A DNA stretch of 64,000 nt from Prorocentrum cordatum (GCA_963575745.1 CAUYUJ010007413.1:287001-351000); one strand, 5' to 3'. Positions 1 to 10,301 are shown, counted from the first letter of the stretch. Made by a program: numbers and translations. The notes: a model not told the origin generated them from the letters alone.

Positions 1-24
1 AGAACAACGATGGCCGAAAGTAGT

Positions 25-63
25 AGGAGGAGGAGGAGGAGGAGGAGGAGGAGGAGGAGGAGG
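25..63. repeat. (GGA)n microsatellite
   Basis: About 13 uninterrupted GGA/AGG triplets followed by a G-rich stretch. Purine-only tracts of this kind recur through the window on both strands. Confidence 0.95.
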
Positions 64-1391
64 GGGTGGGAGGAAGGGGGGGAAGAGGGAATGCAGGCGA
101 GGACCTAGGAGAGGAGGAGACAGGGGTTCCGATCGAGGGCAGCTAAGGCGAGCGTCAATCGCATGCGACCCCTAATAACGCGACATGGGCTGGGGACGTG
201 GGGACCTCGCAGCAGAAGCGGGGAGATCGGAGCGTTCGTGGCAACGCATGGCGCTCGCTGTCGACACATTTACTGACTGGCCCATCGTGCGTGCAGTTTG
301 CTCACAAGCAAGATAGACATATCAAAAGCATGCGGTTGCTGCGGCGCTGGATGGCCTGCCCCCTGTCAGTGCTTTGACCTCCTTCCTTTGTCCTGCTCCG
401 CCTCCTAATCTTCCTCCTCGCTCCTCATCTCTCTGTTCCTTCCCTTCGGTGTCTTTGACTTATGTTTTCTCTCTCTCTCTCTCTCTCCCTCTATATCTGG
501 CCTCGCCTCTCCCACTCAGCCCTCTGTCGCGAGTCTCCCCCGAAGTCGGCGAGCGATGGCCCCCTCCCCCCGCGCTCCGTGACATCTGCCGCTCATCGAC
601 GTCTGACATGAGCTCGCCCGATCTTCTGTCAGAGGTTGGCTAATCATACAGCGGGCAATATGCGGGCTCTGATGCCGCGGCCACTCATGAACGCGAGGGC
701 GTCGGAACAAGGGGGGTGGTCGAGCGTGCACGCGGCCCCTAAACAGCTTATCTGTAAGGGCGTGGCACAGGCGCATGCCCTAGTAAGGGCTAGCATCGCA
801 CGTTAAGTGGCATATACTGTTGAGCCAGTGGTGTCCTTACATTGCATTGCATCTGGCCGGTGTGAGTAGCATGCTAAGGTTTAGTGTAGCGTTGACCACT
901 TAACTGTGTACCACCGCTTTTTAGATTGCAGCGTAACGCTGTCATATCCAGCACCTGACATAGATGCGCGTGTAAAAATATGTGCATATTTATTTGCCAG
1001 TTGCTCGTACGATTTTATATACATCTACACATGTACATGTGTGCATCTGGCAATATTACAGCATTACTCTTTTAAGCTTCGTTGAGCTGTTCAGGGTCTC
1101 TCGCCACCATGCGCGTAAGTTCTTGATGCGTAGTCGGGGGCCTGCGTGCGCCCGCGCAAATGGGCATGCGCATGCGCGCGCTGTGGTCAGGCACGCGCGT
1201 GCGCCCATACCAACGCACCGACACATGCAACTATGCGCGCGCACTCACCGACGCGCGCACGCACTTACAGCAGCAAGCTAACAAGCAAACACGCATACAA
1301 ACAGTAACAGCAATACAACAAGTGGAAGGCACGACTCCGTTGCCATATTTTGGCTGTGCGACGGGCAGGTTAGGCCCTTCGGCGGCCAACC
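64..1391. other. non-coding leader region
   Basis: No reading frame here looks coding. There is a short CT run near 473-491. From about 1138 to 1262 the sequence alternates purine and pyrimidine (GCGCGC, ATGCGCATGCGC, CACGCGCGTGCG), a composition prone to left-handed DNA. Short ORFs on both strands are low-complexity shadows. Confidence 0.6.
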
Positions 1392-3110
1392 ATGCCTGGT
1401 GGCGATAGGTCTCGCACGCCAGTTGGCCCCAGGAGATGGGACCCAACCTCGGAGGCGGGGAGGGAAGCAGGTTCGGCCCTACTGGAGCAGCTGTTAAGTC
1501 TGTATGCCAGCTGCCGCCTTACGGCGAAAGACCTCGCCACGTTGTGCTGGCACTGTAGCGGGGCGAAAGTGCCAGGTGGGGATTTCAAGTTGTACGCGGT
1601 GGCCCCTGCCCAGGGCTCAAATGGAAACTACCAGAAGCACTTGGATAAAGTGTCCCCGAAATCTCCAGAGGCGCTAATGCCAGTAACCACGCCCATGTAC
1701 GACAAACAGGTTGGCCGCGTAAGAAGACACGTGCAGGTCAGAGTTCTCTGGCAATCCATCAGGGCCGAAATCAAAAATGACCCAGAAATACTCAACGCAC
1801 TTACTTCTGAAAATCCTGGCCCAGAGAGCGTCCTTAACGCGCCTGCCTATTTGGAACACGAGGCTGTTGTTAAAGCGTCCAGGGAAGGTCGTTCTCGGCC
1901 TCTCCCGCTGGGCATCTACCTCGACGGTGTCAGGTACCAGCAACAGGCCGCGGGGCGCTCAGACTCTGTGCTGGGCCTGTGGTGCGTGAATCTCATCTCG
2001 CGCCGCAGGCATTTCCTCGCGGCTACCAAGGACCAAGACAAATGCCAATGCGGGTGCAGAGGCCAGTGCACTCTGTTCCCGCTCATGGATAACATAGCCT
2101 GGCAAATTGAGGCCATGCAGTCAGGTCAATCGCCGACGCGTTTCCTGGACAATTCGATGATCCCCGCAAGTATGGCACCTGGTGAGGCATTGCCTTTTTC
2201 GGCAATGCTGCTATATGTCAAAGGGGATTGGGCAGAGCACACGCACTCGCTTGGCCTGCCCTCGTGGCAACGCGTGCGCGGGCCCTGTCAATTCTGCAGC
2301 CTCGACCGCGATCACCTAGAATGCTGCGATGACGAGTTGGATGCTCCAGACCCCCCGTGGCCACTGAAATCGCACGAATCGCATGAGGCTGCATGTGCAG
2401 CTCGGGAGATTTGTGTACCCCTCGGGTCGGCGAAGGACGACTCAGAGTTGAAGGCGGCATTGAAGTGGAAATCAACCGACAAGGGGCTGGGGGGCAGAAT
2501 GGTTATGAAAGAATTATTTATTCATGGTGTGCGGTTGCAACCTGGTGATCGTCTGACGCCGTCCCGTTCTCTCCCAGACATTGCGTCGCTTGAAACAGCG
2601 AGAGTGCCGATCCGCGTCACGTTTTGGCGCCCCTCGTTCGACGATGGCGGCAGGAGCTTAGACGAAGTGGTGTCGAGATGCCCGTTGTTCAGCGCTTCTC
2701 TGGGCACTTCGCCTTGCCAGTCGCTGGCAATCGACGTCCTGCGCGCGCTGCACCTAGGGCCCGCGCGCCGCTTCATCAGCGCCGCCCGTTGGCGGATCGT
2801 GCTGCGCAACCCGTGGGGCCTACCTGGCACGCTGGAAACAGTGATTGCGAGCGGGGTGCAGCTGTTATCTTCAGATTTGGATGCGTGGCAAGATCGAGAG
2901 AATATACCTCACGATCGACGCGTGGGCAGCCTCACGCCGAGAATGATGGGCGACCGCGGCGAGTACAACTTTCAGGATCCGAGTTTTTTGTTTCTTTGCC
3001 AGCGTCCTGGGTTAGAACGGGCCCCGAGTGGGGGCGCGGGGGCCATGCGCAGTTATGAAAGGGGAGCTTCTGCAAACGCTTGTATTATAAGTGTGTGGGT
3101 TCAACTGTGA
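1392..3110 (+). CDS. large ORF of a recurrent dinoflagellate family, possibly transposon-derived
   Basis: A 572-codon ORF with the irregular composition of real protein. Readable blocks are PLGIYLDGVRY near residues 172-182, then a cysteine cluster C218-x-C220-x-C222-x3-C226 followed by LFPLMD, then KGDWAEHTHSLGLPSW near residue 276, a second Cys pair (PCQFCS), and a C-terminal LTPRMMG block. From memory, ORFs with the same order (a 'DGV' block, a CxCxC block, 'KGDWAE', 'LPTW', 'PC-x-C-S') recur in dinoflagellate genomes. The layout also recalls KDZ/TNP2-like transposases, but I see no proven catalytic triad. The last 40 or so residues are low quality, so the frame may run into an intron or a decayed end. 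The ATG at 1392 is simply the first in frame. Function unknown; a domesticated or dead transposon ORF is the main alternative. Confidence 0.65.
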   Translation: MPGGDRSRTPVGPRRWDPTSEAGREAGSALLEQLLSLYASCRLTAKDLATLCWHCSGAKVPGGDFKLYAVAPAQGSNGNYQKHLDKVSPKSPEALMPVTTPMYDKQVGRVRRHVQVRVLWQSIRAEIKNDPEILNALTSENPGPESVLNAPAYLEHEAVVKASREGRSRPLPLGIYLDGVRYQQQAAGRSDSVLGLWCVNLISRRRHFLAATKDQDKCQCGCRGQCTLFPLMDNIAWQIEAMQSGQSPTRFLDNSMIPASMAPGEALPFSAMLLYVKGDWAEHTHSLGLPSWQRVRGPCQFCSLDRDHLECCDDELDAPDPPWPLKSHESHEAACAAREICVPLGSAKDDSELKAALKWKSTDKGLGGRMVMKELFIHGVRLQPGDRLTPSRSLPDIASLETARVPIRVTFWRPSFDDGGRSLDEVVSRCPLFSASLGTSPCQSLAIDVLRALHLGPARRFISAARWRIVLRNPWGLPGTLETVIASGVQLLSSDLDAWQDRENIPHDRRVGSLTPRMMGDRGEYNFQDPSFLFLCQRPGLERAPSGGAGAMRSYERGASANACIISVWVQL

Positions 3111-3111
3111 A

Positions 3112-3210
3112 CTTAGATGTTGTATGTCTGTGTATGTATATATGTAGGTATGTATATATACATACATATATACATGCATGCGCGTGTACGTAATGTAAAA
3201 CGCATACACA
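3112..3210. repeat. TG/TA alternating microsatellite
   Basis: GTATGTATATATGTAGGTAT-type sequence directly after the preceding stop codon, partly self-complementary (GTATGTATATATACATAC). Confidence 0.85.
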
Positions 3211-3674
3211 CACGCACACGCGCACTACACATGTGCAACGTATAATTACGCGCGCGCCGAGCGCAACAGTCGGCCGCAGCGAGAGATCGACCAGCGCAGA
3301 GTCTAGAGAGGGAACGATACAGCGAGAACGATGAATGGCGACACCTAGAGATAAGTCGGGCACATCGCCGCCCCCGAGAAGCGCCAACGCAGGCCCCGAA
3401 GGGCGCCGCGCAGCAGGCCCCCAAAGGCTGTCAACAAGCCCCCACGGCGCACCCAACAGGCCAGCCAAACGCCCGCAAGATCCCCCAAGAGGCACCGCCA
3501 GAAGGCAAACATGTTTTTGAAAACGCGCATCTCTGAAGCATCCCATTCCCCCCGCCCCGCCCCCTTTCACGCGCGTGGCCCGCCCGCCCCCCCGCCCCCC
3601 CCCTGCCCCAGTCCCGCGGTTCGGCCAGAAGGTTTGGCCACGGAAGAGCAGCAATCGTGGCTCGTCGTTCTATC
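3211..3674. other. GC-rich spacer, nothing recognised
   Basis: GC-rich, with C-runs near 3590-3605. No coding block or repeat could be supported. Confidence 0.5.
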
Positions 3675-4566
3675 ATGGCGTCAGAGGGAGGGCCACCCCC
3701 GCAGCCCGATGGAGAGCTTTCCGACGTGAGCCCGTCGCTGCTTGACGACTCAGGGTACTACGACTCAGACGGCGGCATCGGTTCGGAGGGGCTGCTCGAC
3801 CGCTCAGGGTACTGCGACTCCGACGGCGGCATCGATTCGGAGGGGCTGCTCGACGCCTCAGGGTACTACGACTCCGACGGCGCCATCGGTTCGGAGGGGG
3901 AGGAGGAGATGGAGCCCAACATGGAGCCCAACATGGAGCCCGAGATGGGGCCCGATATGATGGAGCCCGACATGATGGAGCCCGACATGGTGGAGCCCGA
4001 CATGATGGAGCCCGACGTGATGGAGCCCACGATGGAGCCCAACATGATGGAGCCCAAGATGGAGCCCACGATGGAGCCCAACGTGATGGAGCCCACGATG
4101 ATGGAGCCCACGATGATGGAGCCCAAGATGGAGCCCAAGATGGAGCCCAGGATGGAGCCCACGATGGAGCCCAATATGATGGGGCCCAGCATGATGGAGC
4201 CCATCGCCCTCATCGATCTCGAGAGCGGCACTCACGGCGAGGTCGACTGGATCGGCATCCTCGACGGCGAGGTCGACAGGATCGGCCTCCTCGACGGCGA
4301 GGTTGGCCCCGAGAGAGGCAATGCGCACGAAGAGATCGATGTCGACGAGGAGCTCGTCGCAGTCGTCGTCGTGGTCACCGTCCCCCTCCTGGCCCTCCTT
4401 CCCCATTCTTTCTGGCATGGTCATCCTTCCTCCTCCTCCTCCTCCGCCCGCCCCTCCCCCTTGCCTCAATCATCCTTCTCGCCGTCCACTCCTCCGAGCT
4501 CCTCCTCCTCCTCGTCCTCCTCCTTCTCCTCCTCCCCCTCCTCCCCCTCCTCCTCATCTCCCTCCT
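3675..4566 (+). CDS. acidic tandem-repeat protein, truncated by assembly gap
   Basis: The ATG at 3675 (TATCATGGCG context) opens an ORF starting MASEGGPPPQPDGELSD. It then has three exact-length 18-residue repeats (54 bp each, from about 3739) of the form LLD-x-SGYYDSDGGIGSEG. Next come about 20 units of 4-5 residues, MEPN/MMEPD (3909-4205), then two ten-residue units like GEVDWIGILD (4239-4298). After about 4370 the frame becomes Ser/Pro/Val low complexity encoded by a TCC microsatellite and enters the gap. The lack of stops in the Met-Glu-Pro block and the acidic composition favour real coding. A translated minisatellite is the alternative. No known domain is seen; the 3' end is missing. 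Confidence 0.45.
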
Positions 4567-4666
4567 NNNNNNNNNNNNNNNNNNNNNNNNNNNNNNNNNN
4601 NNNNNNNNNNNNNNNNNNNNNNNNNNNNNNNNNNNNNNNNNNNNNNNNNNNNNNNNNNNNNNNNNN
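4567..4666. other. assembly gap, 100 N
   Basis: Exactly 100 N, a standard placeholder for a gap of unknown size. It lies between a TCC microsatellite and a 46-bp satellite, both hard to assemble, so the true distance and the array copy number are unknown. Confidence 0.99.
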
Positions 4667-5386
4667 GGGCTTCCGCCCCCTCCGCCCCCCGCCGCTGGCC
4701 CTATGGGGCTTTAGGGCTTCGCCCCCTCCGCGCCCCCGCTGCTGGCCCTATGGGGCTTTAGGGCTTCGCCCCCTCCGCCCCCCGCCGCTGGCCCTATGGG
4801 GCTTTAGGGCTTCGCCCCCTCCGCCCCCCGCCGTTGGCCCTATGGGGCTTTAGGGCTTCGCCCCCTCCGCGCCCCCGCTGCTGGCCCTATGGGGCTTTAG
4901 GGCTTCGCCCCCTCCGCCCCCAGCCGCTGGCCCTATGGGGCTTTAGGGCTTCGCCCCCTCCGCCCCCCGCCGCTGGCCCTATGGGGCTTTAGGGCTTCGC
5001 CCCCTCCGCCCCCTACAGCTGGCCCCATGGGGCTTTAGGGCTTCGCCCCCTCCGCCCCTCGCCATTGGCCCTATGGGGCTTTAGGGCTTCGCCCCCTCCG
5101 CCCCGCGCCGCTGGCCCTATGGGGCTTTAGGGCTTCGCCCCCTCCGCCCCCCCGCCGCTGGCCCTATGGGGCTTTAGGGTTTCCGCCCCCTCCGCCCCCC
5201 GCCGCTGGCCCTATGGGGCTTTAGGGTTTCCGCCCCCTCCGCCGCGCGCGTGCAGCTGGCCCTATGGGTCTCGCCCGCTTCCGCCCCCTCCGCCCCCCGC
5301 CGCTGGCCCTATGGGGCTTTAGGGGTTCCTCCCCTTCGCCCCTGCAGCTGGCCCTATGGGCCTGGTTTTAGGGCTTCCGCCCCCTC
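4667..5386. repeat. 46-bp GC-rich satellite array
   Basis: About 14 head-to-tail units. Each carries CTGGCCCTATGGGGCTTTA followed by GGGCTTCGCCCCCTCCGC and a variable C-rich linker. Units diverge at the 3' end (GGGTTTCC variants, then truncated units after 5230). Each unit contains one TTTAGGG heptamer, but not in tandem, so it is not telomeric DNA. Confidence 0.95.
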
Positions 5387-5424
5387 CGCTGGTGGCGCGC
5401 AGTCAAGCGGCTGTTGCGCTGGCA

Positions 5425-5470
5425 CAACGATTCGAACATGGCATCATGCATGAACATGTTCGAATCATTG
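5425..5470. repeat. inverted repeat with 16-bp arms
   Basis: Arms at 5425-5440 and 5455-5470 share GATTCGAACATG and match at 15 of 16 positions, around a 14-base loop. Confidence 0.85.
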
Positions 5471-5520
5471 TAACAAGACAGTGACCGAATCGGGATCTGA
5501 AAATACATGCGGCACGCATT

Positions 5521-6099
5521 ATGGATCTAATGGTGTCATGTATTTATGTAGATCCCGAATCGGGATCTAGGGATCCTCTGGGGCGGTTCCCGCACGACAA
5601 CGACATCGAGCTCCCCAAGGCGCTCTGCCATGAGGCGGGGAAGCCCAGGTGGGTGTACTTCGGCACGCCTGCGGGCGGCGCAGGCATGCACGGCTGCATC
5701 GAGAGCGGGGGCAGCGCGTTGGCCTTGACTTTCGACGACCACCACGCGAAGGTGCCCAATCCGTTTCTCGTGGAGCGCGCCGTCGAGGCCATGCTCGGGA
5801 GCAGCGCCATGGCGCTCGTGAACTAGGACCTGCCTGCACGCTCTGTGCAGTTGCGCCTGACAAAGGAGGACCCGAAGGAGGACCCGAAGGATGGGAAGAA
5901 GGACGACAACAAGAAGGAGGGCAAGAAGGAGGACAATAAGAAGGACAAGGAGGAGAATCAGTAGAAGGACAAGAAGGATGACAATACAAATGATAAGAAT
6001 GGTAAGAAGCGCGACGCCGACGCGTCCTCGACCTCAGACTCCTCGTCCTCAGACGACTCCTCGGCCTCGACTAAGAAGAAGAAGCCGAAGACAGGCTGA
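5521..6099 (+). pseudogene. 3' gene portion with two in-frame TAG codons
   Basis: One frame runs from 5521 to a TGA at 6097. It reads DPLGRFPHDNDIELPK, then WVYFGTPAGGAGMHGC, LALTFDDHHAKVPNPF and LVERAVEAMLGSSAMALVN, with TAG at 5824-5826. It continues in the same frame through DLPARSVQLRLTKEDPKEDP and a Lys/Asp-rich tail, meets a second TAG at 5962-5964, then continues with KDKKDDNTNDKNGKKRDAD, a Ser/Asp stretch and KKKKPKTG before TGA. The Lys/Asp/Ser tail keeps its composition across both stops, so the stops probably interrupt an older gene. An AG acceptor (TCTAG) at 5565-5569 could begin the exon. The domain is not identified; from memory similar 'FGTPAGGAG...DDHH...ERAVEAM' ORFs occur in dinoflagellates. 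Readthrough or a shorter functional form are alternatives. Confidence 0.5.
5549..5569. repeat. 21-bp perfect palindrome
   Basis: TAGATCCCGA, a central A, then TCGGGATCTA. A half copy (CCGAATCGGGATCT) lies at about 5485. GATCCCGAGT also appears at both ends of the microsatellite in the kinase intron (7885-7906, 8223-8242). Confidence 0.9.
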
Positions 6100-6672
6100 A
6101 ACAGAGCACAGGCTTGAGCACAGGCTGCAACAGAATTCGGCAGCTCCGACGCAGGAGCCAGCCCGCGCGCTCCTGTTCCCGTGGGGCTGCCACTTGTTTG
6201 ATTTTGGACTGCAACAGTCGCGCGCTGGCGGCGTCGCCTCCGTTCTCGCAATGGGGCGCGCGCCACATCCTGGCCTGTGCAGTGCGCGGCACCTTGCGTA
6301 CAGATAGGAACGTAGTCCTCCGTCATCCCTTCGTCGCCATCCGTCGCACTTGGCCCGCGGCGAAGGCAAGGCGCAGAGTCAGGATGTTTACCTTTCCAAA
6401 GGGTACCTTTGCATCCTACGCTTTCCGTTCCGAAGCTGGGGAGCTGGATAGACAACAGATGCCACGCCGCCAAGGCCCTTTGCATCCTTACGGCTCTTTA
6501 GGGGCGCGCCAGGATGGGGGCGCAGCAGGGCAGGGAAGACGCGGGAAGCAACGCTCCGAGGAGCGGCCGCAGTGGGAGGGGGAGGACGGAGGAGGGGCCC
6601 GCAGGCGTCTCGGTCCACTGAAACTTAGCGGGCCCGCAGAAGCGACACTGCCGTCAGCGGGCCTCCGCGGCG
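6100..6672. other. spacer upstream of kinase gene
   Basis: No convincing coding frame, repeat or relict spliced leader. The last bases before the ATG at 6673 are GC-rich with a suitable start context (GCGATGGC). Confidence 0.5.
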
Positions 6673-9600
6673 ATGGCTGCCTCGGGCGGCAGCGGTCGCG
6701 ACAGGAACAAGGTTCTCTTCTACAAGTGGGGCTGTTACCTGCAGGGTGACGGGTCGAACAACGACAAGGTCAACAAGAAGCTGAGGGAGACCTGCAGCAA
6801 TAGCATGGCCAGGGTGGCAAAAGGGGCCCCGACCGCAAAAGTGACGCTAGAGAAGGCAACGAAGAACAAATGTGTGTTGACGTGGCCAAAGACAGTTTCG
6901 CATGACACCTGCGCGCGGCTCCTCAAGATTGCGCTGGGCGCCAACTGGAAAGACTATGTGAGCAAGCCTGCGGGGGTGCCAGGGCGCGCGAAATGGGCTG
7001 GAACAGCTAACGCTGCAGAAGATGAGCCAGCTGTCGCCGAGGGCCACGGCGTCGCAGGAGAAACCCTAGAGGACGCGCTGGGGAAGGTGCTCGTTCCCGC
7101 CGCGGACGGGGTATCGGAGCCTACGCCGCCGGCAGCTGCTCGTCGCGGGTCTGCTGGTCCGAGAGCGGTGTCGCACGACGAGGGTCGCGTGAATCTACTT
7201 GCGCTGAAGCTCGACGCGGTCGGGCACGCGTACCAAAACAAACAGAATGACAAGTGCGAGGACCTGCCGCTCGAGTACGACGTGCAGTGGGAAGGAGGGG
7301 AGCTCGGTCAGGGCTCTTTCGGCAAGGTCTACTTGGGCACGCGACGGGGCGACAAGACTGGCCTTGCGATCAAGATGCTGCGGGGCGACCCCAGCGATGC
7401 GCAGAAGGGGTTCAATGCGGATGCCGTCGGAGGGGCTCTGGATGAGGTCACGCGCCACGGCGCTGCGGGCGCGCACCCGCGTCTCGTTCGCTTACTCGAC
7501 GCGGGCCTTTTCAGGAGGTCGCGCCCAGGAGCTGCAACAGCCCCGAAGAAAGCGCACCGAGAACTGCAACGGTCAGTACCAAGGATAGACTGGAAATGGA
7601 CGGAGCACATCGGCCTCGTGCACGAGTTGTTCGAGATCGATGTCCGCCAATTCCTCAAGAAGTCCCCCTTCGCGCAGACAGGGGTGCGCCACGTCCTGAA
7701 CAGTGTTCTCGAAGGGCTCCAGTACATGCACGACAGGGGCCCCATTCACTGCGACATCAAGCCCGCAAACATCCTGATGCGAGGATCGCCGCAGACGCGC
7801 GGCTGCTTCGAGAAGCAGGCACTTGTATCACGTGAGCTTGGCGAATGGGATCCCGTCGCGCCGTGCCCAAAGAGCAAGCTGCAGTTCGACTGGCAGATCC
7901 CGAGTTCCTTCGAGGCGCTCGTCGACGACGTCGTCGTCGCCGTCGTCGTCGCCGTCGTCGTTGTCGTCGTCCTCCTCCTCGTCCACCTCGTCCCCGTTGT
8001 CCTCGTCGTCCTCGCCGTCCTCGTCGTCCTCGTCGTCCTCATCGTCGTCCTCCTCGTCCTCGTCGTCGTCGTCCTCGTCGTCCTCGTCATCCTCGTCATC
8101 CTCGTCGTCCTCGTCGTCGTCCTCCTCGTCCTCGTCGTCGTCGTCCTCGTCGTCCTCGTCATCATCGTCATCCTCGTCATCCTCGTCGTCGTCGTCGTCA
8201 TCCTCGTCATCATCGTCGTTCCTTCGACTGAGATCCCGAGTTGTCAGGGTTCACATGGAGCTCTAACATAGTATGTTAGAGCTCCCAGGGAGCTCTAACA
8301 TAACATGTTAGAGCTCCAAGGGAGCTCGAACATGCCATGTTAGAGCTCCCATGGAGCTCTAACCTGCCATGTTAGAGCTCCATGGGAGCTCTAACCTAGC
8401 ATGCCAGATCTCCCCAGGGAGCTCTAACATGGCATGTGAGAGCTCCGATGGAGCTCTAACATAGCTCGTTAGAGCTCCCATGGAGCTCTAACATAGCATG
8501 TTAGAGCTCCGACGACGCCCTCATAGACGAGGTCAGAGCTCAGCTTATCTCACTAGCCTTCATGTTAGGTCTCACACCGAGTTCTAACAAGGGAGGTTCC
8601 ACCCTTCCCCCGAGATGCCGTCGTCGTGCCCTCTATCCCGCCCTCCCCTCCAGGGGGAGCTCAGTCGCCGTCGCTCCCCTCTCCTCCGTCCGCCCCTCTC
8701 CGCAGGTGGTGCTCGCCGACCGCGGCTGCGTGGAGATGGCGGATCCCCACGGCAGGTTGAAGAAGAAACTGCGCTACAGCCCGACCTGCGATGACCTCGG
8801 AGTATGCACGCCCGCTTACGGAGCGGTAGACGTTTTCTTGGGGAACCAGCGCTACTCAGAGGACCTGGACATGTGGTCCATCGGGTGCCTGATGGCGGAG
8901 TTGTGCACGCGCAAGGTGTTGTTCCAACCAGAGACTTGCGGCGCGCTCGGGCATCCAGGGGGGCACCCGAAAGACTTCGTGGTTTTCTGCAGGGAGGTCT
9001 TGGGGATCCCAGGCAAGGAGCCAGGGTCGGGAGACTTCTACAATTACGAGGGCCAGGAACCCGCCCCGTGGCTGGACAACCTGCCTTTCTTTGAGAAGTG
9101 GTTCATGCGGTCGGGCGAGGATTGGCTAAAGGCTGAAACAGCGAAGGCACTCGACGGCCGAGGGCGCTGGCCCGTTGACGAATTTGCAGACTGCCCCCCA
9201 GACTTGTTGAAGGCCGCCGAGAGCTGCCTGCTTTGGCACCCTGGCGCCAGAGCGACAATCAGTCGTCTAAGGGCTCGTCGCTTCCTGCAGCCGGCTGGCG
9301 CCCAGCTCGACGCGCGCATCTCCATGGCGCAGTGGAAAAACGGCACGGGCACGATAGCGGAGGCGGAGCTGGACCCAGACTTGCCCCGCTTCTTGCAGAG
9401 AGACCCGTGCTGGCAGAACTTGGGCGAGGAGCGCTTGGACACGGGGGCAGCCGTCGCCAAATGCGTCCGAGGCGACGAGGCGGCAAAGGGCTTGAAAACA
9501 GAGGTCGCAGGCATCGTGGACGACGAAAGCCCCCCGAAGTGCCGCAGCCTCAACAAGGGCGGGAATTTGCAGATCACCCCCTCGCCCCACATGGCCGCCT

Positions 9601-10301
9601 TCGTGCGAGCGCTGCGGAAGAAGATGCGCCCGTGGCTGCAACAGTTGGGAGACAAAATGCGCGAGGCTGTCAAAGCCGATGGCATGCCACCTGCCATCGT
9701 CGAGAAGAACGGAAAGCCCATCATGACAGAGCACTTCGCTGACAACGCGTTCGCGTACGCATCGATCCAGCTCATGCAACCAGGCGCACGGGACGATGGT
9801 TGGCACACAGATAGCGGATGCTCCCTGTTGCACGCGGCCGCGACGATTTTCGGGACGCGCTCCGTGCAAGTGAGGATCCCAGGGGTCCTGGGAGCACATG
9901 ATGGGGCGTCACCCTCGAGCACAGCCTCCTGCGGAAGGGTCGTCACCCTCGAGCAAAAGCCTGGGTCCTTCTACATGGGCACCCTGTCCTCCCTCGAGCA
10001 CAACGTGCACCACCACGCCTCCGCGGACTGCCAGGACTGTTTCGCGACCCACCACGAGCTGCAACAGCGCGTAGACGACAGCAGGCTGCAGATCGCCGTC
10101 ATGATCCGCTCCGACGTCTTTCGGGAGTTCAGGGCGCGCAGGATCGACGCCACGCCTGGCCCGAAGGAGTTCTTCAACGTCGTGAACCACGTCGTGGCCG
10201 ATCACCTGGCACGGGTCCCCGTGGCGCTGCCCGACCTCACGGAGGTGCTTGACGAAATGCGGTGGCCCGCTTCCACGGAGGCTGTGGGGCTTTCCGATTA
10301 G
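6673..10301 (+). CDS. protein kinase fused to 2-oxoglutarate/Fe(II) oxygenase-like domain, two exons
   Basis: Exons 6673-7914 and 8706-10301 give 945 residues. The join SSFE/VVLADRG uses a GC donor (GAG|GCG) and CAG|GTG acceptor in phase 0. Kinase signs: glycine loop GQGSFG (212-217), AIK lysine K234, HCDIKPANIL with D361, K363 and N366, LADRG with D419, TPAY near 449, DMWSIGC with D469. The usual DFG and APE motifs are altered (DRG; GAVDV), so activity is doubtful although Lys, both Asp and Asn remain. Residues 1-110 are an unknown Lys/Trp-containing domain. The C-terminal part has HTD (H781, D783), a distal His in EHNVHHH (846-851) and a basic SRLQIAVMIR strand: the iron facial triad and 2OG-binding Arg pattern of AlkB-like dioxygenases. 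The substrate is unknown. The fusion is read directly from continuous exon 2, which holds both the kinase C-lobe and the oxygenase part. Confidence 0.8.
7885..8242. repeat. direct repeats flanking intron microsatellite
   Basis: TTCGACTGGCAGATCCCGAG (7885-7904, continuing TT to 7906) at the end of exon 1 recurs at 8223-8242 without the GC. The TCG microsatellite lies between them. The left copy is exonic and the right copy intronic, so the exon end appears duplicated. Confidence 0.85.
7915..8222. repeat. (TCG)n/(TCC)n microsatellite inside intron
   Basis: About 300 bases of GTCGTC, GTCCTC and ATCGTC triplets. It begins at the GC donor and fills the first 40% of the 791-bp intron of the kinase-oxygenase gene. 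Confidence 0.9.
8257..8510. repeat. array of eight 29-bp palindromes in intron
   Basis: Eight copies of a hairpin-forming unit, GGAGCTCTAACAT with a short centre and ATGTTAGAGCTCC. The first copy (8257-8285) is perfect with 14-bp arms. Units are separated by a few bases and several keep arm pairing despite changes. All lie within the kinase intron, downstream of the microsatellite. Confidence 0.95.

Noticed and set aside
4240-4566. Valine/serine-rich tail as a real protein domain
   Set aside because: It coincides with GTC and TCC microsatellites running into the assembly gap.
4667-5386. TTTAGGG heptamers as telomeric repeat
   Set aside because: One heptamer per 46-bp unit, never in tandem.
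9044-9946. 300-codon minus-strand ORF
   Set aside because: It lies opposite exon 2 of the kinase-oxygenase gene, which carries recognisable motifs.
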